NCBI GenBank assembly: GCA_030549495.1
Contig: JAUIRK010001037.1
Span: forward strand, 342,501 to 406,500
Length of the DNA stretch: 64,000 nt
Direction: 5' to 3'
Origin: Nectonema munidae
Lineage: Eukaryota; Nematomorpha; Nectonematoida; Nectonematidae
Made by a program: the position numbers and the translations under genes. Below the pieces are notes generated by a model. The model was not told where the DNA came from. It saw only the letters and a program-made list of their open reading frames with translations, and made no database searches. Shown here one piece after another: positions 1 to 12,421 of this stretch. Positions within the stretch are counted from its first letter, which is position 1; each line of letters opens with the position of its first letter.

Positions 1-717
<717 letters not shown>

Positions 718-953
718 TATGTCGTGTATGAAGTGTTGTCATAATCAAATGTCGTGTGATGAAGTGTCGTGTGATTAAGTGTCGGTATGATGAAATGTCG
801 CGTGATGAAGTGTCGTTATGATAAACTGTCGTGTGATGAAATGTCGCGTGATGAAGTGTCGTGTGATGAAATGTCGCGTGATGAAGTGTCGTGTGATGAA
901 ATGTCGCGTGATGAAGTGTCGTGTGATGAAATGTCGTGTGATGAAATGTCGTA
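718..953. repeat. 15-bp minisatellite
   Basis: About 15 tandem copies of a unit close to ATGTCGTGTGATGAA. Toward the right end, units with GTCGTG and GTCGCG alternate, giving a 30-bp super-period. The first units are diverged. A reading frame on the minus strand through here (HFITR repeats) only reflects the repeat. Confidence 0.9.
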
Positions 954-1084
954 GCACGGTCAGCAAGGGGGAGTCAGCACATGACTGAGGACAATTACAC
1001 TACTGATATTTCAAAACATGACATGTATATTTAATTAGTCTCTCTTAACAAAATTGTGCTATATAATTCTTATTGATAATAAAC

Positions 1085-1243
1085 TTTCTCGATGTCTTTT
1101 GCCTTTTTCGGATACACTTTTTTCATCGTCAGCATTTGGAGCATTCTTCGATTGTTCCACTCGTTGATCTTGCAAATATTGAAGGTGTTCCCTTCAACAA
1201 ATGTTTTCGCCATAAATTGACCATATACTTTATATGCCTTTAC
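1085..1243 (-). CDS. ACE-like peptidase (M2 family), exon 2
   Basis: A 53-codon open segment on the minus strand, beginning after an AG acceptor (ATTCAAG then GTAAAG) and ending before a GT donor (GAGAAA then GTTTAT). Both boundaries are phase 0, matching exon 1. Joined to exon 1 it continues the ACE N-terminal helical region: the segments VYGQFMAKTF and EWNNRRMLQMLT, then KKAKDIEKV, sit where the family has its AEFSKEV, VKRQLKKL and DKLEELNKI segments (from memory). The HEXXH zinc site and all catalytic residues would lie in later exons, beyond the left edge. The splice sites are inferred by eye; a few codons either side are possible. Confidence 0.6.
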
Positions 1244-1309
1244 CTTGAATCATAAAATTGGAAATAAGATCTACATATATTTGTATTTGAAGCTAATTTT
1301 ATGATTTGT

Positions 1310-2415
<1,106 letters not shown>

Positions 2416-2985
2416 AGACAGTCTATAGACAGTTTTTACACGTAAACCGCGAATCTTATTGAAGCTTTCAGATATTTTGAAACTCTAAGTTCAAAAACTG
2501 AGCCCAAAAATGAAATTAGCATCTGAAATTTGGTATAAAAACACATATTTTATTTTAATTTCAAAAATATTCCTGTACACATTAGACGTAAACCTGCACA
2601 TTTGATTGAAACTTTAAGATATTTTAAAACCTTTAAATCAAAAATCTGAGTTTAGTATGGTTGGTTTAGTATAAAAACAAATATTTCATGTAAAATAAGA
2701 GAGAATATTTTTAGAGATAGTTTTCAGACGTAAATTCCAAATTTTATTGACAATGATAGATATTTAAAATATCTAAATCTAAAAACTGAGTACAAAAATG
2801 AAGCCAGCATGATCGATTTGGTATAAAAACATATATTTCATATAAAATTTGAATCAATATTTTTAGAGACAAATTTTTGAAGTAAACCGCAAATTTCATT
2901 GACACTTATAGGTATTTTCAAATCCTAAATGCAAAAACAGAGTCCATAAATGAAACTAGCATGGTTGATTTGGCTTTCAAGATTA
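2416..2985 (-). repeat. Diverged 151-bp satellite, about 3.7 units
   Basis: Tandem units carrying GTAAACCGC-AAATTT, then ATTGA, then AAAAACTGAG, then ATGAAA-TAGCATG, then TTTGGTATAAAAACA. These match, as reverse complement, the array at 22430-24510. The units are 140-155 bp and well diverged from each other. They begin immediately at the end of the CTAT array. Confidence 0.85.
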
Positions 2986-4689
2986 TTATAAAAATTCGCA
3001 ATGGAAATAATAATATAAGGTCAAAACTTAATTCCACTTGAAGAAATAAAGACTGAAACTCCAATAACCAAAAAATTTACAATTGAAGAATTAAATGGTT
3101 TTCAAACCAAAATCTTGAAAACTGACTATGAATGTAGAACAGTAGCAAACCAAAGAATTGTTCATTTAATGACAAAAGTATCAAGAAGCTTGATTAACAA
3201 AGATTAAAGAGATGGAATGGTCTTAAATATATTAGATTTTAATATTAATTTTATTTGAAAAAATATAAAAAATTTATTTAATGCGTGTATTTATTTGAAG
3301 ATGCGCAAAGCCAGGAGCAACTTTTTTATATATTTTTTGGTTCGGAAATGCTTAAAAAAGTTAAAAGAACAATTTTAAAAATGTGGATGTCTGGATTAGA
3401 AACTTTTGCAATCCCTAATGTTTATGTTCTGAAAATTTTGATAGACAATATAGAATTTATATTTCTTTGCTCAATAGTTTCAACAATGTCATTTTCTATA
3501 GTTAGCTCATAGAATACAGAAAAGATTTCAAAGAGTAACTCTGTCACTGTTTGCGCATGTGTGGGGCCCAATTTAATAAAGTAGATTGAATAGGCGCAAA
3601 AAAAGGCTTGCGCCTTATTCATTTCATCATTAGCCACTTTCTTAAAAGGTTCTCTCTTCAGAATTCAATTTTTCTAGCTTCTCAAGTTTATTTTCTTTGT
3701 CAATTTCACTTATCCCTCCAAACACAAATTTTTCAGATTTTTTATACACGCGATTTCTATAATATTTTTCCTTCCTTCATCTATTGCTGTGTATGTTTAA
3801 AACTCTATTAATTCCAAATACTTTATCAAGACTTTACTAGCTTTTATAAATCTGTGTGTTTTCAGTTTTGGAACCTTAAATGTTTGTCTTGTGTCTTTTG
3901 CAATCCTCGATCTCTTTGCTTTTAAAACAAGGTTTCTCTGAAAAACTTTTTTGAATTCTTTACAAGTTCGCAAGATTTTCTATTACTTCATATATTTACA
4001 TTTTTTTTTTATTTTTGAAGAGAATTCTTGCATTGAAATATTGCTATATAAAAATGTTGTTTTACACAAGCTTCTTTTAATAAGAAAAATATTCTACTTC
4101 TTTTAAGATACCATTTTTTCTGGTCCTATCATTTCGGTGTCATTATCATAGCTTCTTATTAATTGCTTAAATTAGCTTCTTAATGGTTAAATTTTCTCGA
4201 GAGAAATCGGTAATCATTAGTTTTCAATTTGTAACAGAGCAACATGAAATTTTATTTCTAAAGGAAAAATTCATATAGAACAGATATCATCGCATATTCT
4301 TGGAAATGATGCATTCACAATATTGTATGACATCCGTCTCAAGAGATATGATAAAAAAAAAGGAACTTTATTGGCAGCCTAGTTACAACATTTTTGATTA
4401 AATAGAAAGCATTATTATTGAGGTTATTTTTACCAATGGTGAAATTTGTGAAAATAGCATAAATTAGATTAAAACTAATAGAACACAATTAATTTAATGA
4501 AATCCGGTTGTTCTACGAACTCTCCAAATAAGCACTGGGACACAATATTTGATTTTCAGGCGTGTAGACGTTTTACCATTAGACGTGTACTCAAGATTTG
4601 CCTTTCTATATTTTTGGTTAAGCATGCATACGCTGTTTGAAATAGTGATTAACAATTTTATACTGAAATGATAAAAGATGGAAAATTAC
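2986..4689. other. Remainder of ACE-like intron 1, no gene assigned
   Basis: AT-rich sequence between the satellite relic and exon 1. The plus strand at 3010-3200 reads as a short open stretch containing ILKTDYECRTVANQRIVHLM, followed by scattered short frames to about 3510. It looks like a decayed coding fragment, but I do not recognise the family. Nothing else stands out. Confidence 0.4.
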
Positions 4690-4896
4690 GCGTTGTTCGC
4701 CTGTTTCGGGAGTTATATTTGTCACGTAGTTCCATTCGGCATTTGCTAGAGCATTCATAACTTTTCTGCCTTGTTCATCGTATTTTAGAACCCAGCTTTC
4801 AAATCGGCGCTCCTCTGAAGACTTTAGCTCTGAAGTTCTTCTACAGCAATATGTAAAGAGAAATAATAGATGTAAGGTGTAAGGACGAATAATCAT
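4690..4896 (-). CDS. ACE-like peptidase (M2 family), exon 1 with signal peptide
   Basis: The minus-strand frame starts at ATG 4896 and runs 69 codons to a GT donor after GAACAACGC. Residues 1-18 (MIIRPYTLHLLFLFTYCC) look like a signal peptide, so the product is probably secreted or membrane-anchored. The stretch YDEQGRKVMNALANAEWNYV, then TNIT, matches the start of peptidase M2: the W-x-Y-x-TN-[IL]-T signature of angiotensin-converting enzymes. The family are zinc dipeptidyl carboxypeptidases that trim peptide hormones. The frame continues past the donor for about 23 codons without family resemblance, which is why I end the exon there. Exon 2 lies 3.4 kb further along the minus strand at 1085-1243. 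Confidence 0.75.
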
Positions 4897-5586
4897 TTAA
4901 CAGAAATGAAACTAAACAAACGGTCTTCTTCTATCTCTTTTAAGTAAACAAATAGTTTGTTGAAATTATGACACACACACACACACACACTCACGCACAT
5001 ACATAGAAAAGGTTACATCAAACAAAGTTTGTTGTAAATTAGTCGTTCAACTTATTGGTTTTTTCCAAAATTTTTGAAGATTTGAATATAATTAAAAGAT
5101 TATCCTAACTCTGTAATAAGAATCGAATATATGAAAGTAATGATAAAAATAATTATAATTAAAACTTACAGCGTAGTTTAACCAAGCAATTTACTGCTGT
5201 TTTATCTTCAATTCTTTATATTCTTTCTAAGTATAACGTATCGACTAACCGATACATGTAAATTAGTGATATGTTTGCGCTAACAAATGTATTTATTTAT
5301 CTTTTTTTACCACCTTTCGATGAAAATAACAAATGAAAGAAGAGAAAAATGCAACATTTTTCAGTCGTGTTTCTTGTATATCCGTGTTTCTCAAGGTGGT
5401 AATCACTCGGAGTCCTTCCACTGACAAAATATAATTTATTGAGTGGAAGGGGTAGATGGCGGGGCTAGAGCACTCTACAGCCCCACTTTATGTAAATCAT
5501 GTCGCCCATAACACTTTAAAATTTTAATCGGCCTATTTTTTTAAAATATTTTTGAAGGCGCCTATATCCGCTTTTGTTTTTTGTAG
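4897..5586. other. Upstream region of the ACE-like gene
   Basis: Probable 5' flank of the minus-strand ACE-like gene. It includes an (AC)10 run at 4971-4990 and a short GC-richer patch at 5395-5500, with an imperfect TTCCACT/AGTGGAA hairpin, that may be a miniature-transposon remnant. I could not identify a convincing promoter. Confidence 0.4.
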
Positions 5587-5883
5587 GAGATTTTTCATTT
5601 CTTTTGGAGAACTTATACCTTTCTTTATATTGTCATTTGAGCTTAATCATCGACCAATCTTTTTACAACCCATTTTACAACCTAGTTAAACACAGCAGAT
5701 CTTTTATAGCACGGATGACGGGGTCCAAGCGACGTAGACGCGTTATAAATTGGTCGGATTATAACGGATCTATTGAGGTTGTATTTTCAAAATACAACAT
5801 GAGTTTCCTTCATCATACAGCGCGTTTTAGCGTATATGAATTGACAACAGCTTGCAATGGCTTGTTATTTGAGAAAAAAACTC
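5587..5883 (+). other. Candidate orphan exon, 297 bp
   Basis: An open frame lies between a good acceptor (TTTTGTTTTTTGTAG) and a good donor (GTAAGT). Its length is a multiple of three and both ends are phase 1. The translation contains IARMTGSKRRRRVINWSDYN and then FLHHTARFSVYELTTACNGL, which looks like protein but matches no family I recognise. It could be an exon of an unknown gene, part of a transposon, or chance. It has no visible neighbouring exon. Confidence 0.3.
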
Positions 5884-6778
5884 GTAAGTAGTCCTTAGTG
5901 CAGTGTTTCCCAACATAATGGTAAATTACCCCATTGGATCCATATTTTTGGGGTAATAATTAACTGCAAATTCATATATCAGTAAATTCGTCGAAGGGGG
6001 AATTGATTGACAATTATTAAAAACCCAAACTTACGTAAACACTTACACAAACATATATAGATACAAAAATTTACACTTAAAATATTTTCAAAGTTGCTTT
6101 TAATTTGCTGAATTTATCTCCCTTAGTTTCATCAGTTATTTTTCTTTTAAATATATTGAAGACCATGAATCTTCAATATATTTTTATGGTCTAATTTATG
6201 TTTTAAAACACTCTAAAATAAATGATCTGGATGAGTTAAGGGATGTATTGAATAAAATTAATGAATCGATTAAAATAAACAAAAAATCAAGCGTTACAAA
6301 AAAAACGAAAGATAATTCACTAATTCTTGAAACTCCAACAACTGAATGCCTCACTAATCTAAAGAATTCTCTTAACCAAAAGGCTTCAAATTTGAACATT
6401 TTAAACAGAAAAGACGCTTCTTTTGTCTTAAAAGTATTGACAAGGCTCTTTCCAATGATCAAATCAAAAATATAATTTCGAGTCAAAATAATATTAATTC
6501 GAAAGAAAGGAAAAAAAAGAAAACTAAGAATTGTAGATTTTCTTCAAAACATTCTGTCTCTTTCTTTTCCTACTTATATTATTCAACTTTTAAAAAAAGA
6601 GTTAATACTCCGAAACTACTAAAGTTGTAGTAAAATAGTGTCCTCTTTATTAAATTAAAAAAAAATTCTTATATCATGGGCACATCTGTCAACACCATTA
6701 TTAAAATATTTAATTTCCTAATAGTTCGGTTATTTTTGTAGCAGCAAATGCAGCAATGGTACAACTCTTATCAAATTT
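5884..6778. other. AT-rich region with a hAT-like end and a Lys-rich open frame
   Basis: At 5899 the motif CAGTGTTTCCCAAC resembles a hAT transposon end, but I found no partner end. A plus-strand open frame at about 6190-6475 (KINESIKINKKSSVTKKTKD and onward) is polar and coiled-coil-like. It could be a first-ORF remnant of the LINE that follows. Otherwise nothing is recognised. Confidence 0.35.
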
Positions 6779-7330
6779 ATGACTTCTCAAAATGTTAATT
6801 TTGCCTTGCGATCCGACTCCCCATCGGCGCTGAGAGATATTGATTCTTCGTCTTTGAGTGTTAAATCAATTAGAAGAACCACAAACATAACACAAAGCTC
6901 TGATCCGTTTCTGAAAAGAATAAACATTACAAAAGAAATCTGAAAATAGGAACTTGGAACATAAGGGGTTTACAAGATGTTGGAAAGCAACAAATGGTGT
7001 GTGAAGAATTAGACAGACTAAATATTGATATATTAGGTTTGTCCGAAACTTTCACATAAAATGAAACTCAGTATAAACTACGTCCAACAAAAAAAATAAC
7101 CGAACATACAAGATATTTACTTCTTCTGAAGACAAAAGAAATAGAAAGGGTGTTGCATTTCTGGTTGATAAAAAATAAGTACCGTTGATTATACCGCAAT
7201 TGGAATGAACATAAAAAGCAAGAATAACACTTTAGTGATAATACAGTGCTACTGACATTACTGCAGATAAAGAAAAAGTTCTTCAATCATATAAAACGGT
7301 AGTAGATTTGATGAGAGATTTGAACATTAA
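6779..7330 (+). pseudogene. LINE endonuclease relic (RTE/CFDP2-like)
   Basis: A frame from ATG 6779 (FALRSDSPSALRDIDSSS) leads, after a one-base frame change near 6943, into KIGTWNIRGLQDVGKQQMVC and LNIDILGLSET. These are the N-terminal motifs of apurinic-type endonucleases in RTE-like LINEs and the related craniofacial-development-protein copies. After about 36 codons there is a stop; further blocks (RNRKGVAFLVDKK, AIGMNIKSKNNTLVIIQCY) continue the same domain in shifted frames. The catalytic second half and the reverse transcriptase are missing. At about 7330 the relic meets the tandem-repeat element. A matching C-terminal fragment of this kind of LINE lies on the minus strand at 27730-28115. 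Confidence 0.75.
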
Positions 7331-7339
7331 AAAACAAAC

Positions 7340-8614
7340 AAGTCGTCATAATTTCTGCATGAAACAAAGATTGATAATGAAAAATATATCAATCAAACCT
7401 CTCAAAAATTTATTTATATTTGACAGCTCTTCTCAAAAAGGAACTTTTTATTTAAATAATTATATAATGTTTTTTACATATGTATACCCATTTTGAATTC
7501 AGTGGTATTATTCATTTTTTATGAAAATCAATCAAACCTGTCAAAAAATTGATCTAAATGTGACAGCTCATCTCAAAAAGAAACTTTTTATATAAATAAT
7601 TTAATGTTTTTATACCCATTTTCAAATATGCTGACTTCAGTGGTGATATTCATTTTTAATGAAAATCATTCAAACCTGTCAAAAAATTGATCTAAATGTG
7701 ACAGCTCATCTCAAAAAGAAACTTTTTATCTAAATAATTATATAATGTTTTTTAAACATATACAGCTATTTTAAAGCATGCTGAATTCAGCGGGGATATA
7801 AATTTTTTTTTTATAAAAATCAGTTATCAAAGCATTGATTTATATATGACAGCTCATCTTAAAAAGAAACTTTTTATCTAAGTAACAATATAAAATTTTT
7901 TACACATAATGCGTAATTCAATAGTAATATTCATTTTTTTTATGAAAATCAATCAAAACTGTCGAAAAATTGATTTATCCCAAAAAGAAGCATCTTATCC
8001 GAATAATTATAAAATGTTTTTTACACACATATACCCACTTTCAAGTAGGCTGTGTTTACTGGTTATATTCCTTTTTTTTAATAAAAATTAGTCAAACCTG
8101 ACAAAATAATTTAAATATGACAGCCCATGTCAAAATTAAAATTTTTATTCTTTTAAAGTTTTTTATACATTTCAAGTATGCAGAATTTAATGGTAATGTT
8201 CATTTTTTATGAAATCAATAAAACCTGTCAAAAAATCGGTTAAACCTGTAAATCAATGTCAAATATATAAACATAAAAATAACTTCTACTTGCAGTATTT
8301 CTCTGGTAATTATTTTCTTAATTTATTAATAAACCAACTTTAGGTGTTTAATTCACTCAAAATATTTCATTCTACAGTAACTTATGTAACTCGATAGGAC
8401 CTCCATCTTTTTGGTTACAAATTCGTTATCGGCTCGTAGTCTCTACGTCATATTATAATTTACAGTATGTAATTTTGGTAATCATTCTATGATGATCCTT
8501 TCTTGGCAGCTCTTTTTTCATTAGAAATTTATATTCTTCAATGTGGTTCGAAAATTTTTTTATAAGGATAAAATTACTTTTTTCCTCTCAAAGCATTCTG
8601 ATTAAAGAATCATC
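7340..8614 (+). mobile_element. Tandem-repeat-carrying element, copy 1
   Basis: Six or so tandem units of 136-148 bp, each with TGACAGCTCATCTCAAAAAG, then TTTTTATCTAAATAATTATA, then GCTGAATTCAGTGGTGATAT, then AATCAAACCTGTC. They are followed by a unique tail of about 340 bp (8275-8614) that includes TTCGTTATCGGCTCGTAGTC. The whole block, repeats plus tail, recurs reverse-complemented at 25238-26850. Homology stops abruptly at 8614/25238, as expected of an element boundary. It contains no coding capacity and I do not recognise the superfamily. Tandem repeats inside a short non-coding element resemble Helitron/Helentron derivatives, but I saw no proof of that. Confidence 0.75.
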
Positions 8615-8915
8615 AAATTTTCACAATACATTGTTTCCACAATAAAACACAAATACCTATGATTTATTCATTACTACTGGACAAAAAAGAAAGTTTCTGC
8701 TGGTAAATCATTTTGTTCAATTTATTATTTATGTTTATTCATATCCATGATCTCTACGAATACTTCCGAGCCAAAATGAAAGGAAACTGCAACTAATGAA
8801 ATAAAGGAAAGAATTGACTTTTAGATTTTAAGTTAAACTTCGTGATGAATATTATTATTCCAATAGAATTACAAATTGCTTGATCATTATTTTCAATTAA
8901 TTTTATAAATGTTTC
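8615..8915. other. AT-rich spacer, nothing recognised
   Basis: No open frame of note and no repeat that I can match elsewhere in the window. Confidence 0.5.
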
Positions 8916-9346
8916 CAGTAACGTAGCCAGAAATTTTTGTGTGGAGAGGATAAATGGGACACTACTCTCCATGTTTGCCTACAGGTTTGTTTTAAAATTA
9001 AAGTTACAAACGTAGCTTATAACAAATCATTTCTTCTGATTTTATCATGCTTGATATTTCTTATCTTTCTTTCTCACGCAAAAGAATAATTGTTTATTAT
9101 AAATTTGTTTTCTTATGCAGATGGTAATAAGACCCTTCTTAGCAAAATTAAACAATTGGATTGCCACCGTCAATGATATCAATAATTTTTTATATTTTCA
9201 TTTTATTCGATTTCTATTGTTTGTATACGCAAATTGTCAAAAAATGAATTTATTCTTCCAATTTTTAATTTGAAAATTTTAATTTTTTTGAATAGTGAGG
9301 TCTATAATTTATAGCTAGAGGAGGGGCAAAGCTTGCTACGTGGCTG
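8916..9346. mobile_element. hAT-type miniature element
   Basis: The left end CAGTAACGTAGCCAGAAAT and the inverted right end CAGCCACGTAGCAAGC share a CAGY-ACGTAGC core, typical of non-autonomous hAT elements (compare the widespread CAGTGGCGTAGCC ends). The flanking 8-mers AATGTTTC and TATGTATT agree at five of eight bases, which may be a decayed target duplication. There is no coding capacity inside. Confidence 0.6.
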
Positions 9347-9604
9347 TATGTATTCCTCTTTTTACAAACAGACATGTCAACACATAAGTAGTAAAAACCT
9401 TACTACATCAAGTAACATAATTAGGGTAAGAAATGGAAAACAATATTTCTCGCTTAACGTCAGTTTGAAAACATTGTGATGCATTGATGAAATGCTGAAA
9501 TTATGTCAATCATAGAGGAGTGACAAGAGATTAAAAATGAAAGTTTGCCCTTTGTCCTAGAACTAATTTTTTTTTATGGGATTTGAACACCAAGGTAGAT
9601 ATAA
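9347..9604. other. Spacer, nothing recognised
   Basis: AT-rich sequence with no supported feature. Confidence 0.4.
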
Positions 9605-9783
9605 CAGGCCCGTACAGAGCATTAAAAGGAGGGGGGATCTTTTTCCTGAAAATTTTTTAAAACTGTCTGAGAGTTATCTGAGATAACAAGGTAAATCAAA
9701 ACATGAGGCCTTAAGCAGGTCTTGTTATAAAACTGGTGTGACGGAAAAGTTATATCGAACTCTCGGACCAATTGGTACGGCTG
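9605..9783. mobile_element. Possible small hAT-like element
   Basis: The left end CAGGCCCGTACAGAG and the inverted right end CAGCCGTACCAATT share CCGTAC near the termini. The 179-bp interval is GC-richer than its surroundings. The ends are imperfect and I see no target duplication, so this is tentative. Confidence 0.35.
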
Positions 9784-11889
9784 GATCCTCTTTTTAAAAA
9801 AAGGATTTATATCAGATTTCCTTATGGCATAAGTCAGATAAGTTGAGTTCTTACTTTTTTCATAATACTTTTAATATTTACTCTCTTATGTTAGTTATTT
9901 CAATTTATGTTTGAGCCCTCTCTCTGAGTATAAAGAGTGAAATTTTAATTAAATCTTTCAATACTATATTCTACATAAGCAAACTACTAAACTTAATGTA
10001 AATATTTTGCTCAGTAAATTGACAACGATAATGAAAGGTTTATTGAACTTTGCCAAATTTAGTTTACGAGTTACGACATTTCATTATTAACAATACTTAA
10101 ATTTAGTGCAATACTAAAAAAATTAATTTTGCTAAAATGTAGTTACTTAATTAAAAGTTATTTTTATAGAATGTATAAAAAATAGATTCACTGATGTGAA
10201 ATTTTTAGATTAAATACAATTTTAAAAAACTCGCTTTATTTAATCTCAGTCTTATTATCCTAACATACATTTGGCTTTGATTACGGTTATCATTTTGGAA
10301 GCTTGTATATGATTCCAAGGATTTTACATGATCTGACAAGTTACAACGGGAAAAATACCTTCGGGCAACATTTTCTACATTCAAAATAGGTTTCTTCATT
10401 TTATGTCAAGTTATACGAGATTATAGAATTTAGTAAAGAAAATAAGTAAACAGGCAGTGTAAGAAAGGAAAAATTTTCAAAAATAATTTTTTGCATAACA
10501 CGATGAGGGATGAAGTTTACATAGTTACTCATTACTCAAAAATGGAGAGTATGCATTTAGTGATGAGAATTTCTACTTGCAAAAAATTGTAATTCAAGAG
10601 TCCTTGATTCAAGCACGCTTACTCATCACGCTTCGTCTTTTACCATAAGGATTGACTGTAGAGAAAAAGTGAGTCAAAGAGTTTTGTAATCGGGCATTTA
10701 GTAATCGATTACAACTCCAACTCTATCATTTATCAAGGTTCGATCCGTCTACATACCATGATATTGAGCTCGCTTCTATTGGTAAAAATACATCTTTGTG
10801 TGTTTTCATTGAGAAGGAAATATTGAAGCTTTTCTATTAAAGTATAAGGAAATAAGTTTTGAAACTTGACTAAAACTAAAGATTTTGTAGTTTCGAATCT
10901 AGGCATCTGAAGAAATTTACACAATCTTCAAATTGGTGATGATTGATACACAGAGAGTAAAAATTACCATATGACTCATACAAATTTTAGGTGATGCTTT
11001 ACGGCGGCGGGGGGGGGGGGGTATTGTTGGTTATTAGCGTTATAAGTAGGGCAAACAATAAACAAGAATGAAAATTTCTAGAAAGTTTTTGAATAATTCT
11101 TCAAACTCAAAAAGGGAACAAAATCATTCATATATGATAGATCACTCACTACTCATCAGAAGTAATTAAGTCTTCATCCCTCCTTATTGTTATTAACCAA
11201 TTATGAAAACGGACCACAGTCTATCTGCATAGTCTATTAGATATGCTATACTAAAACCAAGTGAAAGTTTTATACCATGGCCAAAAATGATTTCTTTTGT
11301 AAATCTTTAGGGAGCTGAATTTTTGGTTGAACCGATTTCATATTTGCTGTTCAGAGGTTAAACATGTCTGTCTTCTAAAGATAATATGGAAAGGGTTGTA
11401 TTAGAGGACTGATTGGCAATACAGTCAGACCTCATTTAACCGACAGCAGATTATTCGGTAACTCTACTATCCGATACAATATTGATTAGGAGCTAAAAGA
11501 TATTTCTCGTCTTTCATCTTACTAATTGTCAACACGCCTGGTCCATATGGATTGATTACTCTGTTCTGAAATGCATTGTTGCTTAAAATTAAAATTTTAA
11601 AATTTTTGCAAAGAAATGTTACCAAGCTTGATTAGTAACACAGAAAAACAAAGAATCATCTTACATAATCTTCATATTCTACCTTTACACATATATTCAG
11701 TCAGTAAAGTAAATTGTTTGAAAATTTATTTAAGATATGGATCTATGAATTGATAGGTATGTAGCGGGGAATTTAAATTTGGCCATTTTAAATAGAAATT
11801 GAAGGTTTAAAATTTTTGGAAGAAATATTCTACAAACTTTAAATTTATATAAATTAGCTATTCCAATCAAAATTAGTCACCCCACTTCA
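9784..11889. other. AT-rich intergenic stretch with a G13 run
   Basis: No supported gene; short minus-strand frames at 10205-10399 and 10733-10924 do not resemble any family I know. A GCGGC patch leads into a run of 13 G at 11009-11021, and a pogo-like motif lies at 11422. Confidence 0.45.
11422..11480. mobile_element. Possible pogo/Tigger-like transposon end
   Basis: CAGTCAGACCTCATTTAACC directly follows a TA and resembles ends of pogo-group elements, which duplicate TA. No partner end or transposase is visible. Confidence 0.25.
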
Positions 11890-12260
11890 AAAACCTATAC
11901 CACAAACTATCTTCAACTCTTTTCTCTCTTAGTAAAATTATATCTTATATGGGGTCTAAGTATTCAACACTCATCTTTTATATATAAATCAATCATCCTA
12001 ACTACGCTTCAGTATGGCATATGATTTCTTTCACTATTCGTCAAAACTCTCAATCGCCCACCATCTAATTTCTATCAACTACTTTCATATCCCCACCTCC
12101 TCAATGCCCTAAGCTCTCTCATTATCTTCATAGTCAAACTTACAATCTCTATTAGAAGACGATTTATTAATTGATAAAATAAAATTGGAATACACCACTA
12201 AATATATAAAAAAAGAATTTAATAAAGAATTTAAAAAGAAAGACATTGCATATTTATAGT
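11890..12260 (+). pseudogene. Possible decayed LINE C-terminal fragment
   Basis: In shifted plus-strand frames I read LIWGLSIQHSSFIYKSIILT, then TLQYGI. This resembles the YKSIILPTLTYG-type block after the reverse transcriptase of jockey/I-group LINEs. Later AT-rich sequence reads YIKKEFNKEFKK. The signal is weak and frames change often; chance is not excluded. It ends before the TTAA transposon terminus at 12438. Confidence 0.3.
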
Positions 12261-12421
12261 TGGAAAAAAATTCAAAAGGCCTGCAAGCAGCTGATAGGAA
12301 TAAAACCCATATTACATCAATGAAATAGAAATACGTCATATAGAATATTCATAAAATAAATATGAAGTAAAAATAATCACATTAGCTGGAATAAAATACA
12401 GATAGTGTGCAGTGCGCATGC

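Noticed and set aside
775-966. Minus-strand frame of HFITR repeats
   Set aside because: It only translates the 15-bp minisatellite.
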